Shown piece after piece: positions 1 to 8,956 of a DNA stretch of 64,000 nucleotides. Where the stretch lies: positions 496,001 to 560,000 of the forward strand of contig NZ_JAKPBU010000001.1 in the NCBI RefSeq assembly GCF_022662495.1. The letters are read 5' to 3'. Below the pieces are notes generated by a model, which had not been told where the DNA came from, did no database searches, and was given only the letters and a program-made list of their open reading frames with translations. How positions within the stretch are numbered: position 1 is the stretch's first letter; each line of letters opens with the position of its first letter. The position numbers and the translations under genes are program-made. The stretch is from Lysobacter sp. M2-1 (lineage in GTDB: Bacteria > Pseudomonadota > Gammaproteobacteria > Xanthomonadales > Xanthomonadaceae).

Positions 1-881
1 ACGCCGCCTGGGGCGGATATCTGGCGACGCTGTTCCGCAATCCGGACGGCAGCCTGCGCACGCGCGACGAAGTCGGCGCCGGCTACGCCCGTTTCCCGCA
101 GCCCGAAGTGCATGCCGCCTTCGCCGCACTGGGCGCAACCGACTCGATCACCGTCGATCCGCACAAGCTCGGCTACTTGCCCTACGGGGCCGGCGCGTTC
201 GTTTGTCGCGACCAGCGCGCGATGGCACTGCTGGCCGAGGAAGCCGACTACGTGTTCGACGGCGAGGCGGCGCCCGATTACATGGCGCGCTACCGACGCC
301 TGGGCCAGTTCATCCCGGAAGGTTCCAAATCCGGCGCAGCAGCCGCCGCGGTGTATGTCATGCACCAGGTGCTTCCTCTGGACCATCTGAACTTCGGCCA
401 GTTGCCGCGGCAGACGGTGCTCGCGGCCGAGGCCTTCGCCGATCGCGCGCAGGTGTTCGCCGCGGAGGTCGCGGACGTGGCCCACGCCTGCGTCCCCTTC
501 GCGCCGGACAGCAACCTGGTGTGCCTGGCGCTCAACCCGGCAGGCAATCGCGATGCGGGCGCCGCCAGCGCCTTCGTGCGCCGGCTGCACGAAGAGCTGC
601 GCTGCGATCCACGGCAGCCGCTGCAGCTGAAGGAGTTCTTCGGTTCGATCACCACCCTGCGCGCCGAGGCCATGGGCGAGGACGAGCTGGCGCGGATCGC
701 GACCACGCTCGGTCTCGACCCCAACGGGTTCGACGGGGAGCGTCTGGTGATCCTGCGCCACACGCTGATGAATCCGTACCTGCTCGACGGCGAGAACGGC
801 ATCAGCTACGTCGACCGCTATTTCGGGTTCCTGGCGACGCGCGCGCGCGCGCTGCTGGCACCCGCGGTACGCGCGGCGTGA
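1..881 (+). CDS. Pyridoxal-dependent decarboxylase, group II (5' truncated)
   Basis: The 3' part (about 292 residues, read from base 3) of a PLP-dependent amino-acid decarboxylase of the group II family (glutamate/tyrosine/aromatic amino acid decarboxylase-like). The visible N-terminal side carries AAWGGY, which matches the HVDAAWGG cofactor-aspartate region, then DPHKLGYLPYG, where the lysine is the expected Schiff-base residue. The start lies outside the window. A GTG at 108 could open a shorter frame, but the reading frame and the catalytic motif region run through it from base 3, so it is not the real start. The TGA stop overlaps the GTG start of the next PLP enzyme, so the two are almost certainly one operon. 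The substrate cannot be told from this fragment. Confidence 0.85.
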   Translation, partial: AAWGGYLATLFRNPDGSLRTRDEVGAGYARFPQPEVHAAFAALGATDSITVDPHKLGYLPYGAGAFVCRDQRAMALLAEEADYVFDGEAAPDYMARYRRLGQFIPEGSKSGAAAAAVYVMHQVLPLDHLNFGQLPRQTVLAAEAFADRAQVFAAEVADVAHACVPFAPDSNLVCLALNPAGNRDAGAASAFVRRLHEELRCDPRQPLQLKEFFGSITTLRAEAMGEDELARIATTLGLDPNGFDGERLVILRHTLMNPYLLDGENGISYVDRYFGFLATRARALLAPAVRAA

Positions 882-1987
882 GCGCAACGACGATCGATGC
901 GCCGATCCGCGGCGGCGATGCGGCGCGCGACTGGACGCTGGCGGCGCTGGCCACGTTGCGCCAGGAAGCCGCGCGCTCTGCCGACACCCACCTGCTGCGG
1001 CTGGATTTCCCCGGATTCCCCGGCATCGCCTTCTACTTCAAGGACGAAGCCTCGCATCCCACCGGCAGCCTCAAGCATCGTCTCGCGCGGTCGCTGTTCC
1101 TGTACGCGCTGTGCAACGGCCGGCTGCATGAAGGCCAGAGGGTGGTCGATGCCTCCTCCGGCAGCACCGCCATCTCCGAAGCCTGGTTCGCGCGCCTGCT
1201 CGGCCTGCCGTTCGTGGCGGTGATGCCGGCCTGTACCGCACCGCGCAAGATCGCGGACGTCGAAGCACTGGGCGGCACCTGCGATCTGGTCGGCGATCCC
1301 GCCCAGGTGCACGCGCGCGCAGCGTGGCAGGCCGCGCGCGGCGCCTGCCACCTGGACCAGTTCGGCCTGGCCGAGCGCGCCACCGACTGGCGCGGCAACA
1401 ACAACATCGCCGAATCGATCGTCGGGCAGATGGCGCAGGAGCCCGCCCCGGAACCTGCATGGATCGTCTGCGGAGCGGGCACCGGCGGCACGTCGGCGAC
1501 GATCGGGCGTTACCTGCGCTACCGCGGGCTGCGCACGCGGCTGTGCGTAGCCGACCCCACCGGCAGCGGCTTCGCCAACGGCTGGCGCACGCGCGATCGC
1601 GCTGCAACCGCAACCGGGTGCACGCTGATCGAAGGCATCGGCCGGCCGTGCGTCGAACCCGGATTCGTGTTCGAAGTGGTGGACGCCGTGGTCGAGGTGC
1701 CGGACGAACATTCGATCGCCGCGGCATGGCTGCTCGAAGACCTGTTCGGGCGCCGCTACGGCGGATCGTCCGGCACCAACCTGGTCGCATGCCTGCAGCT
1801 CGCGGCCGCGATGCGGGCGCGCGGCGAGCATGGCAGCATCGTCAGCCTGCTGTGCGACCGCGGGGAGCGTTACGAGGGCACGTTGTTCGATCCGGCATGG
1901 CTGCGCGGGCGTGGGGTCGATCCGTCCGGCGCGCTCCAGCATTTGCGCGCGTGCCTGCGCAGCGGCGAGCCGCCGTTGTCCGCATGA
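878..1987 (+). CDS. PLP-dependent cysteine synthase-family protein (Cds1-like)
   Basis: A 369-residue fold-type II PLP enzyme related to cysteine synthase/cystathionine beta-synthase and to the L-cysteine desulfhydrase Cds1 group. The cofactor lysine is in HPTGSLKHR near residue 67. SSGSTAISEAWFARLLGLPF follows, then the glycine-rich phosphate loop GAGTGGTSATIGRY. The start is GTG because it sits in a GTGA overlap with the decarboxylase stop; the frame upstream of it is only antisense-like filler. The tight coupling suggests the two PLP enzymes act in one pathway, such as making or degrading a sulphur amino acid or a decarboxylated derivative. That is inference. Members of this family cannot be assigned as synthase or desulfhydrase from sequence alone. 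Confidence 0.85.
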   Translation: MSATTIDAPIRGGDAARDWTLAALATLRQEAARSADTHLLRLDFPGFPGIAFYFKDEASHPTGSLKHRLARSLFLYALCNGRLHEGQRVVDASSGSTAISEAWFARLLGLPFVAVMPACTAPRKIADVEALGGTCDLVGDPAQVHARAAWQAARGACHLDQFGLAERATDWRGNNNIAESIVGQMAQEPAPEPAWIVCGAGTGGTSATIGRYLRYRGLRTRLCVADPTGSGFANGWRTRDRAATATGCTLIEGIGRPCVEPGFVFEVVDAVVEVPDEHSIAAAWLLEDLFGRRYGGSSGTNLVACLQLAAAMRARGEHGSIVSLLCDRGERYEGTLFDPAWLRGRGVDPSGALQHLRACLRSGEPPLSA

Positions 1988-2071
1988 GCAGGTGGGGCGC
2001 GGCGGCCGTCCTGACCGGTACCCGCATTGGGGCCCGCCCGTTGGATCCAGGCATGGGCAACCCCGCTGCTC

Positions 2072-2085
2072 TTGACGCGGATCAA
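2072..2085 (+). promoter_or_regulatory. Fnr/Anr-like box (distal), nirK operon
   Basis: TTGAC-GCGG-ATCAA matches the Fnr/Anr consensus TTGAT-N4-ATCAA at nine of ten fixed positions. Its TTGAC half is also typical of Dnr/Nnr sites that respond to nitric oxide. It lies about 130 bp upstream of the small membrane peptide that opens the nir operon. An Anr-type regulator is encoded at 15.8-16.6 kb. Confidence 0.65.
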
Positions 2086-2120
2086 CCGCCAGGCGCGCCG
2101 GCCGGCTCGTTCGCATGCGG

Positions 2121-2134
2121 TTGACCCAGATCAC
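2121..2134 (+). promoter_or_regulatory. Fnr/Anr-like box (proximal), nirK operon
   Basis: TTGAC-CCAG-ATCAC matches the Fnr/Anr consensus at eight of ten fixed positions. Its centre is 49 bp downstream of the distal box. The repetition in the same intergenic region supports both as real sites, though this one alone would be weak. Confidence 0.5.
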
Positions 2135-2208
2135 GTCGGTCGCGATTGCGGGGGCTCAGACTGCGCGACATTGAAAGTCCGTCCATGCTGCAGCGCCAGG
2201 AACCCACA

Positions 2209-2361
2209 ATGAAAGCCGTCACTCCACACCAACGCCTGCTCATCACCGCCGTGCTCGCGGCCGTGCTGGCCGCCGTGATCACCGTGCATGCCGGAACCTC
2301 CGGCAGCACTCCTCCACTCGTCGCGGGCGCGCAATCCGCGGGGATGTCCGTCCCGTTCTGA
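2209..2361 (+). CDS. Small membrane protein preceding nirK (50 aa)
   Basis: A 50-residue protein starting MKAVTPHQ with one strongly hydrophobic helix (about residues 9-27, rich in Leu, Ala, Val and Ile), then a short polar tail. The ATG has an AGGA ribosome-binding site eight bases upstream, and its stop is 17 bases before the nirK start, so it is probably the first cistron of the nir operon. Longer in-frame starts exist upstream but lack a better ribosome-binding site. I do not recognise a family. It could be a small accessory peptide of the nitrite reductase system, or a leader ORF that sets nirK translation. Confidence 0.5.
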   Translation: MKAVTPHQRLLITAVLAAVLAAVITVHAGTSGSTPPLVAGAQSAGMSVPF

Positions 2362-2378
2362 ACGCAAGGGAGTTGGCA

Positions 2379-3908
2379 ATGAAAGCTGTGATCGGGAATC
2401 CTCGTTCGTTGTTCCTCGCCGCCGCACTTGCTGCGTTGGCCCTTGCCGGTTGCGACCGTCAACCGGGCGAGACGGCCACGGCAGCCACATCGCCGGCTGC
2501 CGATTCCGGCGGCTCGCAAAAGGGCGATTTCGGTCCGCCACAGGGCCCGGAGATCAAGGCCGTGGTCACCAGCCCGCCGATGGTCCCACCTGCAACCGGC
2601 CGCAAGGCGCCGGCCAAGGTCATCGTCCAGCTCGATGTGGTCGAAAAGGACATGGCGATTTCCGAGGGCGTCACCTACACCTTCTGGACGTTCGGCGGCA
2701 CGGTGCCGGGCAGTTTTATCCGCGTACGCCAGGGCGACACGGTGGTGTTCCATCTGCGCAACATGCCCGACAGCAAGATGCCCCATAACATCGACCTGCA
2801 CGGCGTTACCGGCCCGGGCGGCGGCGCGGCATCCAGCTTCACTGCGCCCGGCCACGTCAGCCGCTTCACGTTCAAGGCGCTCAACGCCGGCCTGTACGTC
2901 TACCACTGCGCGACCGCGCCGGTCGGCATGCACGTGGCCAACGGCATGTACGGTCTGATCCTGGTCGAGCCGCCGGAAGGCATGCCGCCGGTCGACAAGG
3001 AGTACTACGTGATGCAGGGCGACTTCTACACCACGGGCAAGTACCGCGAGAAAGGCCACCAGCCCTTCGACATGGAGAAGGCGATCGAGGAGCACCCGAC
3101 CTACGTGCTGTTCAACGGCCAGGAAGGCTCGCTGACGGGCGACAAGGCGCTCAAGGCCAAGGTCGGCGAGACGGTGCGCCTGTACGTGGGCAACGGGGGA
3201 CCGAACCTGGTGTCGAGCTTCCACGTGATCGGCGAGATCTTCGACAAGGTCTGGTTCGAGGGCGGGACGCGCTTCCAGGAGAACGTGCAGACCACCCTGA
3301 TCCCCGCCGGCGGCGCAGCGATCATGGACTTCCACCTCGAGGTCCCGGGCAGCTATGTGCTGGTCGACCACTCGATCTTCCGCGCCTTCAACAAGGGCGC
3401 GCTTGCGATCCTCAAGGCCGACGGCCCGGAGAACAAGGCCATCTACTCGGGCAAGGAGGTCGATGCCGTGTACATCGGCGATCGCGCGCAGCCGAACATG
3501 GAGGCGGTGGCGACCGCCGCCGCGGCCGCAAAGACCGGCGACCTGACCGTGGAAGAGCAGATCGACGCCGGCAAGGCGCTGTTCGCCGGCACCTGCTCCA
3601 CATGCCACCAGCCGGAAGGCCAGGGCATGGAAGGCGTATTCCCGCCGCTGGCCAAGTCGGACTACATCGCCGCCGATCCCAAGCGCGTGCCCAATGCGAT
3701 CCTGCACGGACTGGTCGGGCCGGTGACGGTCAACGGCAAGGACTACAACTCCAACATGCCGCCGATGAGCCAGCTCACCGACGACGAAGTGGCCAACATC
3801 TCCACCTACGTGCTCAACAGCTGGGGCAACCCGGGCGGCCGCGTGACCAAGGAAGAGGCCGCCGCGATCCGCGCGCAGAAGCCGGCCAACGCGTCCGAAG
3901 GCCACTAG
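2379..3908 (+). CDS. nirK: Copper-containing nitrite reductase, AniA class, with C-terminal cytochrome c
   Basis: Reduces nitrite to nitric oxide at the outer membrane or in the periplasm. The 509-residue precursor begins with a lipoprotein signal ending LAGC (Cys25). Two cupredoxin domains follow. The copper ligands of the class II (Neisseria AniA-like) enzymes are present: type 1 His136, Cys177, His185 and Met190; type 2 His141, His176 and His331; and the catalytic Asp139 and His282. A fused class I cytochrome c domain carries CSTCH (406-410) and a candidate axial Met in NMPPM (460 or 463), which would allow direct electron entry. I chose ATG 2379, with AAGGGAG ahead of it, over the in-frame TTG six bases upstream. 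It is followed after two bases by nirV. Confidence 0.95.
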   Translation: MKAVIGNPRSLFLAAALAALALAGCDRQPGETATAATSPAADSGGSQKGDFGPPQGPEIKAVVTSPPMVPPATGRKAPAKVIVQLDVVEKDMAISEGVTYTFWTFGGTVPGSFIRVRQGDTVVFHLRNMPDSKMPHNIDLHGVTGPGGGAASSFTAPGHVSRFTFKALNAGLYVYHCATAPVGMHVANGMYGLILVEPPEGMPPVDKEYYVMQGDFYTTGKYREKGHQPFDMEKAIEEHPTYVLFNGQEGSLTGDKALKAKVGETVRLYVGNGGPNLVSSFHVIGEIFDKVWFEGGTRFQENVQTTLIPAGGAAIMDFHLEVPGSYVLVDHSIFRAFNKGALAILKADGPENKAIYSGKEVDAVYIGDRAQPNMEAVATAAAAAKTGDLTVEEQIDAGKALFAGTCSTCHQPEGQGMEGVFPPLAKSDYIAADPKRVPNAILHGLVGPVTVNGKDYNSNMPPMSQLTDDEVANISTYVLNSWGNPGGRVTKEEAAAIRAQKPANASEGH

Positions 3909-3910
3909 CC

Positions 3911-4687
3911 ATGCGTGCGGCCTGGCTTGCCCTGCTGATCGCGCTGCCCGTCGCCGGCCTTGCCGGCGACGTGGCCTCGCGTTACGCGGGCCTGCCAGGC
4001 GGTCTGTTCCAGTCCGCACTGAGCTACGAGGATGCCAAGGACGGCGTGCGCGTCGCGCCGTTCGCGCTGATGCGCAGGCCGGTGACGAATGCGCAGTTCC
4101 TCGCCTTCGTGCGCAGGCATCCGCAATGGCGGCGCGACCGCGTCGCCGGGATCTTCGCCGAGCAGCGCTATCTCTCGCACTGGCAGTCCCCGGTCGAACT
4201 GGGCCCCAGGGCGCAGCCGCAACAGCCGGTGGTGTGGGTGAGCTGGTTCGCCGCCAATGCCTATTGCGAATCGCTCGACGCGCGCCTGCCGACGTGGTCG
4301 GAATGGGAATACGCAGCCGCGGCGGACGAAACCCGCACCGACGCGCGCCAGGACCCGGCCTGGCGCGCGCGCATCCTGTCCTGGTATTCGCGCCCGTCGA
4401 ACACCGCGCTGCCGCGCGCCGGACTGCAGGCGCCCAATGCCTATGGCGTGCAGGACCTGCATGGCCTGGTGTGGGAATGGACCGACGACTATTCCTCGCT
4501 GCTGGTCTCCGGCGACAACCGCGAGCAGGGCGATCCGGACACCATGAAGTTCTGCGGCGCCGGCGCGCTGTCGATGGACGACCGCGAGAACTACGCCGTC
4601 CTGATGCGGGTGGCGATGCTCTCGTCCCTGGAAGCCAGCCATGCGACCGCCAACCTCGGCTTCCGCTGCGCCAGGAGCGCGCCATGA
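3911..4687 (+). CDS. nirV: NirV-like formylglycine-generating-enzyme (SUMF1) family protein
   Basis: A 258-residue exported protein with an N-terminal signal peptide (about residues 1-18) and an FGE-sulfatase (SUMF1) fold. Recognisable pieces are PVTNAQFLAFVR, the LPTWSEWEYAAAADE core, GVQDLHGLVWEWTDDY and the C-terminal LGFRCAR. NirV proteins are regularly found beside copper nitrite reductases. Their role is not settled and may involve enzyme maturation. The gene starts two bases after the nirK stop, and its TGA overlaps the next ATG (ATGA), which indicates translational coupling. The assignment as NirV rests on the domain plus the position after nirK. Confidence 0.87.
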   Translation: MRAAWLALLIALPVAGLAGDVASRYAGLPGGLFQSALSYEDAKDGVRVAPFALMRRPVTNAQFLAFVRRHPQWRRDRVAGIFAEQRYLSHWQSPVELGPRAQPQQPVVWVSWFAANAYCESLDARLPTWSEWEYAAAADETRTDARQDPAWRARILSWYSRPSNTALPRAGLQAPNAYGVQDLHGLVWEWTDDYSSLLVSGDNREQGDPDTMKFCGAGALSMDDRENYAVLMRVAMLSSLEASHATANLGFRCARSAP

Positions 4688-5271
4688 ATCTTCGAACCGT
4701 GTTGCTGACCGCGTGCGCCGGCATCGCGCTGACGCTGTCCCAGGTCGCACTCCCGGCGGCGCCTGCCGCCCTGCCCGCCGACTCGGTCTACCAGCTGCCG
4801 CTCAGGCTCACCGACCAGGCAGGGCGCAGTTACGACTGGTCGACGCGCCGCGGCAAGCCGCAGCTGGTCTCGATGTTCTACACGTCCTGCCAGTACATCT
4901 GCCCGTTGATCGTCGAGTCGGGCAAGGCGATGGAAAAGCACCTGACTCCGGCGCAGCAGCGGAATCTGGGCATCCTGTTGCTGAGCATGGATCCCGAGCA
5001 CGACACGCCCAAGGCGCTGCAGGCCGTGGTCGACAAGCGCCGCCTCGACACCGCGCGCTGGACGCTGGCATCGCCGCCGCCCGGCCAGGTGCGCGCGCTC
5101 GCCGGCGTGCTCGGCATCCGCTACCGCCAGCTCGCCGACGGCGAGTTCAACCACACCAGCGCGCTGGTCCTGCTCGATGCCAACGGCCGCATCCTCGCCC
5201 GCACCGAGCGGGTCGGAAGCCGGCCCGACCCGGAGTTCCTGGCCGCCGTGCGCAAGGCGACCGGCCCCTAG
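4684..5271 (+). CDS. SCO1/SenC family copper chaperone
   Basis: A 195-residue periplasmic thioredoxin-fold protein with an N-terminal signal sequence (about 1-30). It has the copper-binding CQYIC-P motif (CxxxCP) near residue 76 and the distal histidine in FNHTSALVLLD. Sco proteins deliver copper to, or reduce the CuA thiols of, respiratory copper enzymes. Because this copy is coupled by an ATGA overlap to nirV behind nirK, its client may be the copper nitrite reductase rather than, or as well as, a terminal oxidase. That link is inference from synteny. cbb3 oxidases have no CuA, which weakens the case for the neighbouring oxidase being its client. Confidence 0.9.
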   Translation: MNLRTVLLTACAGIALTLSQVALPAAPAALPADSVYQLPLRLTDQAGRSYDWSTRRGKPQLVSMFYTSCQYICPLIVESGKAMEKHLTPAQQRNLGILLLSMDPEHDTPKALQAVVDKRRLDTARWTLASPPPGQVRALAGVLGIRYRQLADGEFNHTSALVLLDANGRILARTERVGSRPDPEFLAAVRKATGP

Positions 5272-5288
5272 GGCCTGCGGACCGGCAC

Positions 5289-6524
5289 TCAGCCCCACCG
5301 CGCGGCCGCGGCAAAGGCCGCGACCATGCCCAGGATCCCGGGCATGAGCCGCAGTGCGTAGGCGCGTCCCCCGGTGAGAAAGGCCAGTACCAGTTTGCTC
5401 ACCGAGTTGGCCAGCAGCGCGAGCGCGATGCCGGGCACCGCGGTGTGCGTGTCGATGCGCCCCACCGCGACCAGCTGCGCAGCCGAAGCCGCGGCGGCAT
5501 GCACGTCGGCCAGGCCGGACGCGGCCAGCGACCATTCCAGACCGGCATCGCCCAACCAGGCCTGCATGGCCGCCGACAGCAGCATCACCGCAGCGACCAC
5601 GGCGACGAACACCAGCGCATGCCGGGGCTCGAACGCGCGCCCGGCCAGGCTGGTGCCCTGCGCGTCGACCTTGTGCGTCGCCCGCGCGGCCACCAGCGCG
5701 AAGCCGACGATCACCGCGCCGGCTGCGGCCAGCGGCAGCCACAGCGCCTGGAGCAGCGGTAGCGACAGGGCGCCGGCGATCACCGCCAGCTGCACGATCG
5801 TGCTCACGTTGGACACCACGCCCGCGCCAGCACAGGCGGTCGCGAGTTCCGGGTGTTCGCGCGCGCGCGTGCCCATGCTGGCGATCGTGGCGGTGCTCGA
5901 GGCGAAGCCACCCGCCAGTCCCGCCAGCAGCAGGCCGGTGCGTGCGCCGAATGCGCGCAGGGCGACGTGGCCGGCGGCATTGATCGCCATCACGATCACC
6001 GCCAGCAGCCACAGCTTGCGCAGGTTGAGCACCTGCCAGGGATCGATCGCGCGGTCCGGCAGCAGCGGCAGCACGATCGCGGCGGCGGCTGCGAGCAGCA
6101 GCGCATCGTGCAGTTCCTGTTCGGTCAGCACGGTCCGGGCGAAGCGGTGCACGCGCGACTTGGCCGAGAGCAGCAGCGTCACCGCCACGCCCAGCCCCGC
6201 GGCGAGCGCGACTTCGCGCATCGCCAGCACGCCCAGCAGGAACACCACCAGCATCGCCACTTCGGTGGTCAGCCCCGGGTCCCGCGCCCGGCTGGCGCGA
6301 TAGCTGGCCAGCGCGGCCAGGGCCGTGAACGCGCCCGCCACCGCGATGCCGACCCCGCCCACGCGCTCGGCCACCGCACCGGCGAGCGCGATCAGACCGA
6401 AGGTGCGTACACCTGCAGCCCCGCGCGTAACGCCCTCACCCTTGCGCCGCTCGCGTTCGATCCCGACCAGCAGGCCGATGCCCAGCGCGGCGGCCAGGCC
6501 GAAGAAGCTGTCGATGTCCGCCAT
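5289..6524 (-). CDS. MgtC/SapB-like DUF4010 membrane protein
   Basis: A 411-residue polytopic inner-membrane protein with about eleven to twelve hydrophobic segments. The N-terminal part (residues 1-130) is MgtC/SapB-like, with the family signature [13 protein letters not shown] near residue 18. The C-terminal part is the DUF4010 domain. Members are often annotated as magnesium- or envelope-stress-related transport proteins, but no activity is proven for this architecture. It lies alone on the minus strand, convergent with the nir operon and divergent from ccoN. Its start is 146 bases from ccoN across the region carrying an Anr box. Confidence 0.85.
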   Translation of the reverse strand: MADIDSFFGLAAALGIGLLVGIERERRKGEGVTRGAAGVRTFGLIALAGAVAERVGGVGIAVAGAFTALAALASYRASRARDPGLTTEVAMLVVFLLGVLAMREVALAAGLGVAVTLLLSAKSRVHRFARTVLTEQELHDALLLAAAAAIVLPLLPDRAIDPWQVLNLRKLWLLAVIVMAINAAGHVALRAFGARTGLLLAGLAGGFASSTATIASMGTRAREHPELATACAGAGVVSNVSTIVQLAVIAGALSLPLLQALWLPLAAAGAVIVGFALVAARATHKVDAQGTSLAGRAFEPRHALVFVAVVAAVMLLSAAMQAWLGDAGLEWSLAASGLADVHAAAASAAQLVAVGRIDTHTAVPGIALALLANSVSKLVLAFLTGGRAYALRLMPGILGMVAAFAAAARWG

Positions 6525-6670
6525 GGCGGCAGCTTCGGCGACACGTCCAGGCAGCGCAAGCCACGATTGAACGGCAGCGCCTGCACTCCCAACGGAGCAG
6601 TTTGATCTGGATCAAGAAGCCCCGGGACCCCGCACCCAACACTACGCGGCGTCGAACCGAGCCCTTGCCC
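6525..6670. promoter_or_regulatory. Divergent DUF4010/ccoN control region
   Basis: A 146-base intergenic region between the divergently transcribed DUF4010 gene and ccoN. It carries the perfect Fnr/Anr dyad at 6602-6615. No other feature could be supported. Confidence 0.6.
6602..6615 (+). promoter_or_regulatory. Perfect Fnr/Anr box upstream of ccoN
   Basis: TTGAT-CTGG-ATCAA matches the Fnr/Anr consensus TTGAT-N4-ATCAA at all ten fixed positions. Its centre is 62 bp upstream of the chosen ccoN start, the expected place for Anr-dependent activation of a cbb3 operon under low oxygen. It also shows that the longer in-frame opening from the TTG at 6602 is regulatory DNA, not coding sequence. Confidence 0.9.
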
Positions 6671-8170
6671 ATGACTCCCAATGACGCGATTTCATCCGAC
6701 CGCCTGAGCGGCACGACGCTGGGCGATGCACCACCGCCGGCCTTCGGCGCCTACAACGACAAGGTGGTGTTCCAGTTCACCATCGCCACGGTGGTCTGGG
6801 GCATCGTCGGCATGCTGGTGGGCGTGCTGATCGCGGCCCAGCTGTACTGGCCGACGCTGTTCGAGGGCATCCCCTGGCTCAGCTACGGGCGCCTGCGCCC
6901 ACTGCACACCAATGCGGTGATCTTCGCTTTCGGCGGCAGCGCGCTGTTCGCCACCTCGCTGCACGTGGTCCAGCGCACCTGCCACGTGCGCCTGCTCAGC
7001 GACCGGCTCGCGGCATTCGTGTTCTGGGGCTGGCAGGCGGTGATCGTGGCGGCCGCCGTCACCCTGCCGATGGGCCTGACCCAGGGCAAGGAATACGCCG
7101 AGCTCGAATGGCCGGTCGACTACCTGATCACGGTCGTCTGGGTTTCCTACGCGGTGCTGTTCTTCGGCACCATCGCCAAGCGCCGGGTCAGGCACATCTA
7201 CGTCGCCAACTGGTTCTACGGCAGCTACATCATCGCCGTGGCGCTGCTGCACATCGTCAACAACATCGCGATCCCGGCCGGATGGGGCAAGTCGTACCCG
7301 GTCTACAGCGGCGCGGTCGATGCGATGGTGCAGTGGTGGTACGGGCACAACGCGGTGGGCTTCTTCCTGACCGCCGGCTTCCTCGGGATGATGTATTACT
7401 TCGTGCCCAAGCAGGCAGGGCGCCCGATCTATTCCTACCGCCTGTCGATCGTGCACTTCTGGGCGCTGATCGCGGTGTACATGTGGGCCGGTCCGCACCA
7501 CCTGCACTACACGGCGCTGCCGGACTGGGTGCAGTCGGTGGGCATGGTGTTCTCGCTGGTGCTGCTGGCACCGTCGTGGGGCGGCGCGCTCAACGGGATC
7601 ATGACCCTCTCCGGGGTGTGGCACAAACTGCGCACCGACCCGATCCTGAAGTTCCTCATCGTCGCGATCAGCTTCTACATGATCGCCACCTTCGAGGGGC
7701 CGATGATGTCGATCAAGACGGTCAACTCGCTCTCCCACTACACCGACTGGACCGTGGGCCACGTGCATGCGGGCGCGCTCGGCTGGGTGGCGATGATCTC
7801 GATCGGCTCGATCTACGCGCTGCTGCCGCGCCTGCTGGGCCGCGAAGGCATGTACTCGAGCAAGTGGGTGGACTGGCACTTCTGGATCCACACGCTCGGC
7901 GTGGTGTTCTACATCGCCTCGATGTGGATCGCGGGCGTGATGCAGGGCCTGATGTGGCGCGCGACCAATGCCGACGGCACCCTGACCTACAGCTTCGTCG
8001 AGTCGCTCAACGCGACCTATCCCTACTACCTGGTGCGCTTCGGCGGCGGCGTGCTGGTGGTCGCCGGCATGCTGCTGATGGCGTGGAACACATGGAAGAC
8101 CTGCGCCGCGGCGAGGGTGACCCTGGGCCAGGCGGTGCTGCCCCCCGATCTGGCCGATGCGCGTGCCTGA
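6671..8170 (+). CDS. ccoN: cbb3-type cytochrome c oxidase subunit I
   Basis: The catalytic subunit of the high-affinity cbb3 oxidase: low-spin heme b plus the heme b3-CuB centre that reduces oxygen and pumps protons at the inner membrane. The 499-residue protein has about twelve membrane helices. Heme/copper ligand regions are visible, including [12 protein letters not shown] (low-spin heme histidine), [13 protein letters not shown] and [10 protein letters not shown] (CuB histidines) and [13 protein letters not shown] (heme histidines). The start is ATG 6671 (MTPND). An upstream in-frame TTG lies inside the Anr box. First gene of a tightly packed cco operon; ccoO follows after nine bases. Confidence 0.96.
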   Translation: MTPNDAISSDRLSGTTLGDAPPPAFGAYNDKVVFQFTIATVVWGIVGMLVGVLIAAQLYWPTLFEGIPWLSYGRLRPLHTNAVIFAFGGSALFATSLHVVQRTCHVRLLSDRLAAFVFWGWQAVIVAAAVTLPMGLTQGKEYAELEWPVDYLITVVWVSYAVLFFGTIAKRRVRHIYVANWFYGSYIIAVALLHIVNNIAIPAGWGKSYPVYSGAVDAMVQWWYGHNAVGFFLTAGFLGMMYYFVPKQAGRPIYSYRLSIVHFWALIAVYMWAGPHHLHYTALPDWVQSVGMVFSLVLLAPSWGGALNGIMTLSGVWHKLRTDPILKFLIVAISFYMIATFEGPMMSIKTVNSLSHYTDWTVGHVHAGALGWVAMISIGSIYALLPRLLGREGMYSSKWVDWHFWIHTLGVVFYIASMWIAGVMQGLMWRATNADGTLTYSFVESLNATYPYYLVRFGGGVLVVAGMLLMAWNTWKTCAAARVTLGQAVLPPDLADARA

Positions 8171-8179
8171 GGAAGCGAG

Positions 8180-8812
8180 ATGAGCGAGAACAAGACCAAG
8201 CCGAATCCGCACGAGAAGATCGAGAAGAACGTCGGCCTGATGGCGGGGCTGATCGCGATCGTGGTGGCCTTCGGCGGCCTGGCCGAGATCGTGCCGCTGA
8301 TGCACCAGGCCGAGGCGATCGAACCGCTGCCCGGGGTGAAGCCCTACCCCGCGCTGCAGCTGGCCGGACGCGATGTCTACGTACGCGAGGGCTGCTACAA
8401 CTGCCACTCGCAGATGGTGCGCACGCTGCGCTTCGAAACCGAACGCTACGGCCATTACTCGCTGGCGGGCGAATCGGTCTACGACCGTCCGTTCCAGTGG
8501 GGCTCCAAGCGCACCGGGCCGGACCTGGCGCGGGTGGGTGGGCGCTACTCCGACGACTGGCACCGCGTGCATCTGATCAATCCGCGCGACGTGGTGCCCG
8601 AATCGAACATGCCCTCGTTCCCGTGGCTCGCCGAGAACGGCCTCGACGGTCACCAGGTCACACGGCATATGCGCGCCCTGCAGCGATTGGGCGACCCCTA
8701 CAGCGACGCCGAAATCGGTCGGGCGGCGCAGGACGTGGCCGGCAAGACCGAACTCGACGCCGTGGTCGCCTATCTGCAGGCGCTCGGCAAACAGGCACCG
8801 CGGGGAGACTGA
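8180..8812 (+). CDS. ccoO: cbb3-type cytochrome c oxidase subunit II (mono-heme)
   Basis: A membrane-anchored mono-heme cytochrome c subunit of cbb3 oxidase that passes electrons towards CcoN. It has 210 residues: a short cytoplasmic N-terminus, one membrane helix (about 20-40) and a periplasmic heme c domain with CYNCH near residue 73. [10 protein letters not shown] contains the likely axial methionine. Length and the [14 protein letters not shown] signature are typical of CcoO. Confidence 0.96.
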   Translation: MSENKTKPNPHEKIEKNVGLMAGLIAIVVAFGGLAEIVPLMHQAEAIEPLPGVKPYPALQLAGRDVYVREGCYNCHSQMVRTLRFETERYGHYSLAGESVYDRPFQWGSKRTGPDLARVGGRYSDDWHRVHLINPRDVVPESNMPSFPWLAENGLDGHQVTRHMRALQRLGDPYSDAEIGRAAQDVAGKTELDAVVAYLQALGKQAPRGD

Positions 8813-8815
8813 GCC

Positions 8816-8956
8816 ATGGTTTCGGGAATCGTGACGGCCACCTTGCTGGTGGTGTTCATCGCCGGATGGGCCTGGGCGTGGAGCCCGCGCCGGCGCCGCG
8901 ACTTCGAGGAAGCGGCGCGCCTGCCGCTGGATGACGGCAACGGGGAGGATGCGTGA
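8816..8956 (+). CDS. ccoQ: CcoQ, small cbb3 oxidase subunit
   Basis: A 46-residue single-helix membrane protein starting MVSGIVTATLL and ending with an acidic tail (FEEAARLPLDD), the usual CcoQ/FixQ layout. CcoQ stabilises the assembled cbb3 oxidase. It starts three bases after the ccoO stop, and its TGA overlaps the ccoP ATG by one base (TGATG). Confidence 0.92.
   Translation: MVSGIVTATLLVVFIAGWAWAWSPRRRRDFEEAARLPLDDGNGEDA

Larger units (their letters stand above)
1988..2208 (+). promoter_or_regulatory. Control region of the nirK operon
   Basis: A 221-base gap between the PLP pair and the nir genes. It contains two Fnr/Anr-like dyads, listed separately, about 49 bp apart centre to centre. 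No gene is visible in it, and no convincing sigma-70 -10 hexamer could be picked out. Confidence 0.55.

Noticed and set aside
2082-4724. An 880-residue minus-strand open frame opposite nirK, nirV and Sco
   Set aside because: High-GC shadow frame. It lies antisense to three genes with clear motifs, has low-complexity Arg/His/Ala composition and no recognisable domain.
6602-6670. A longer ccoN starting at TTG 6602
   Set aside because: The added codons begin inside a perfect Fnr/Anr box and are not CcoN-like; ATG 6671 gives the normal N-terminus.
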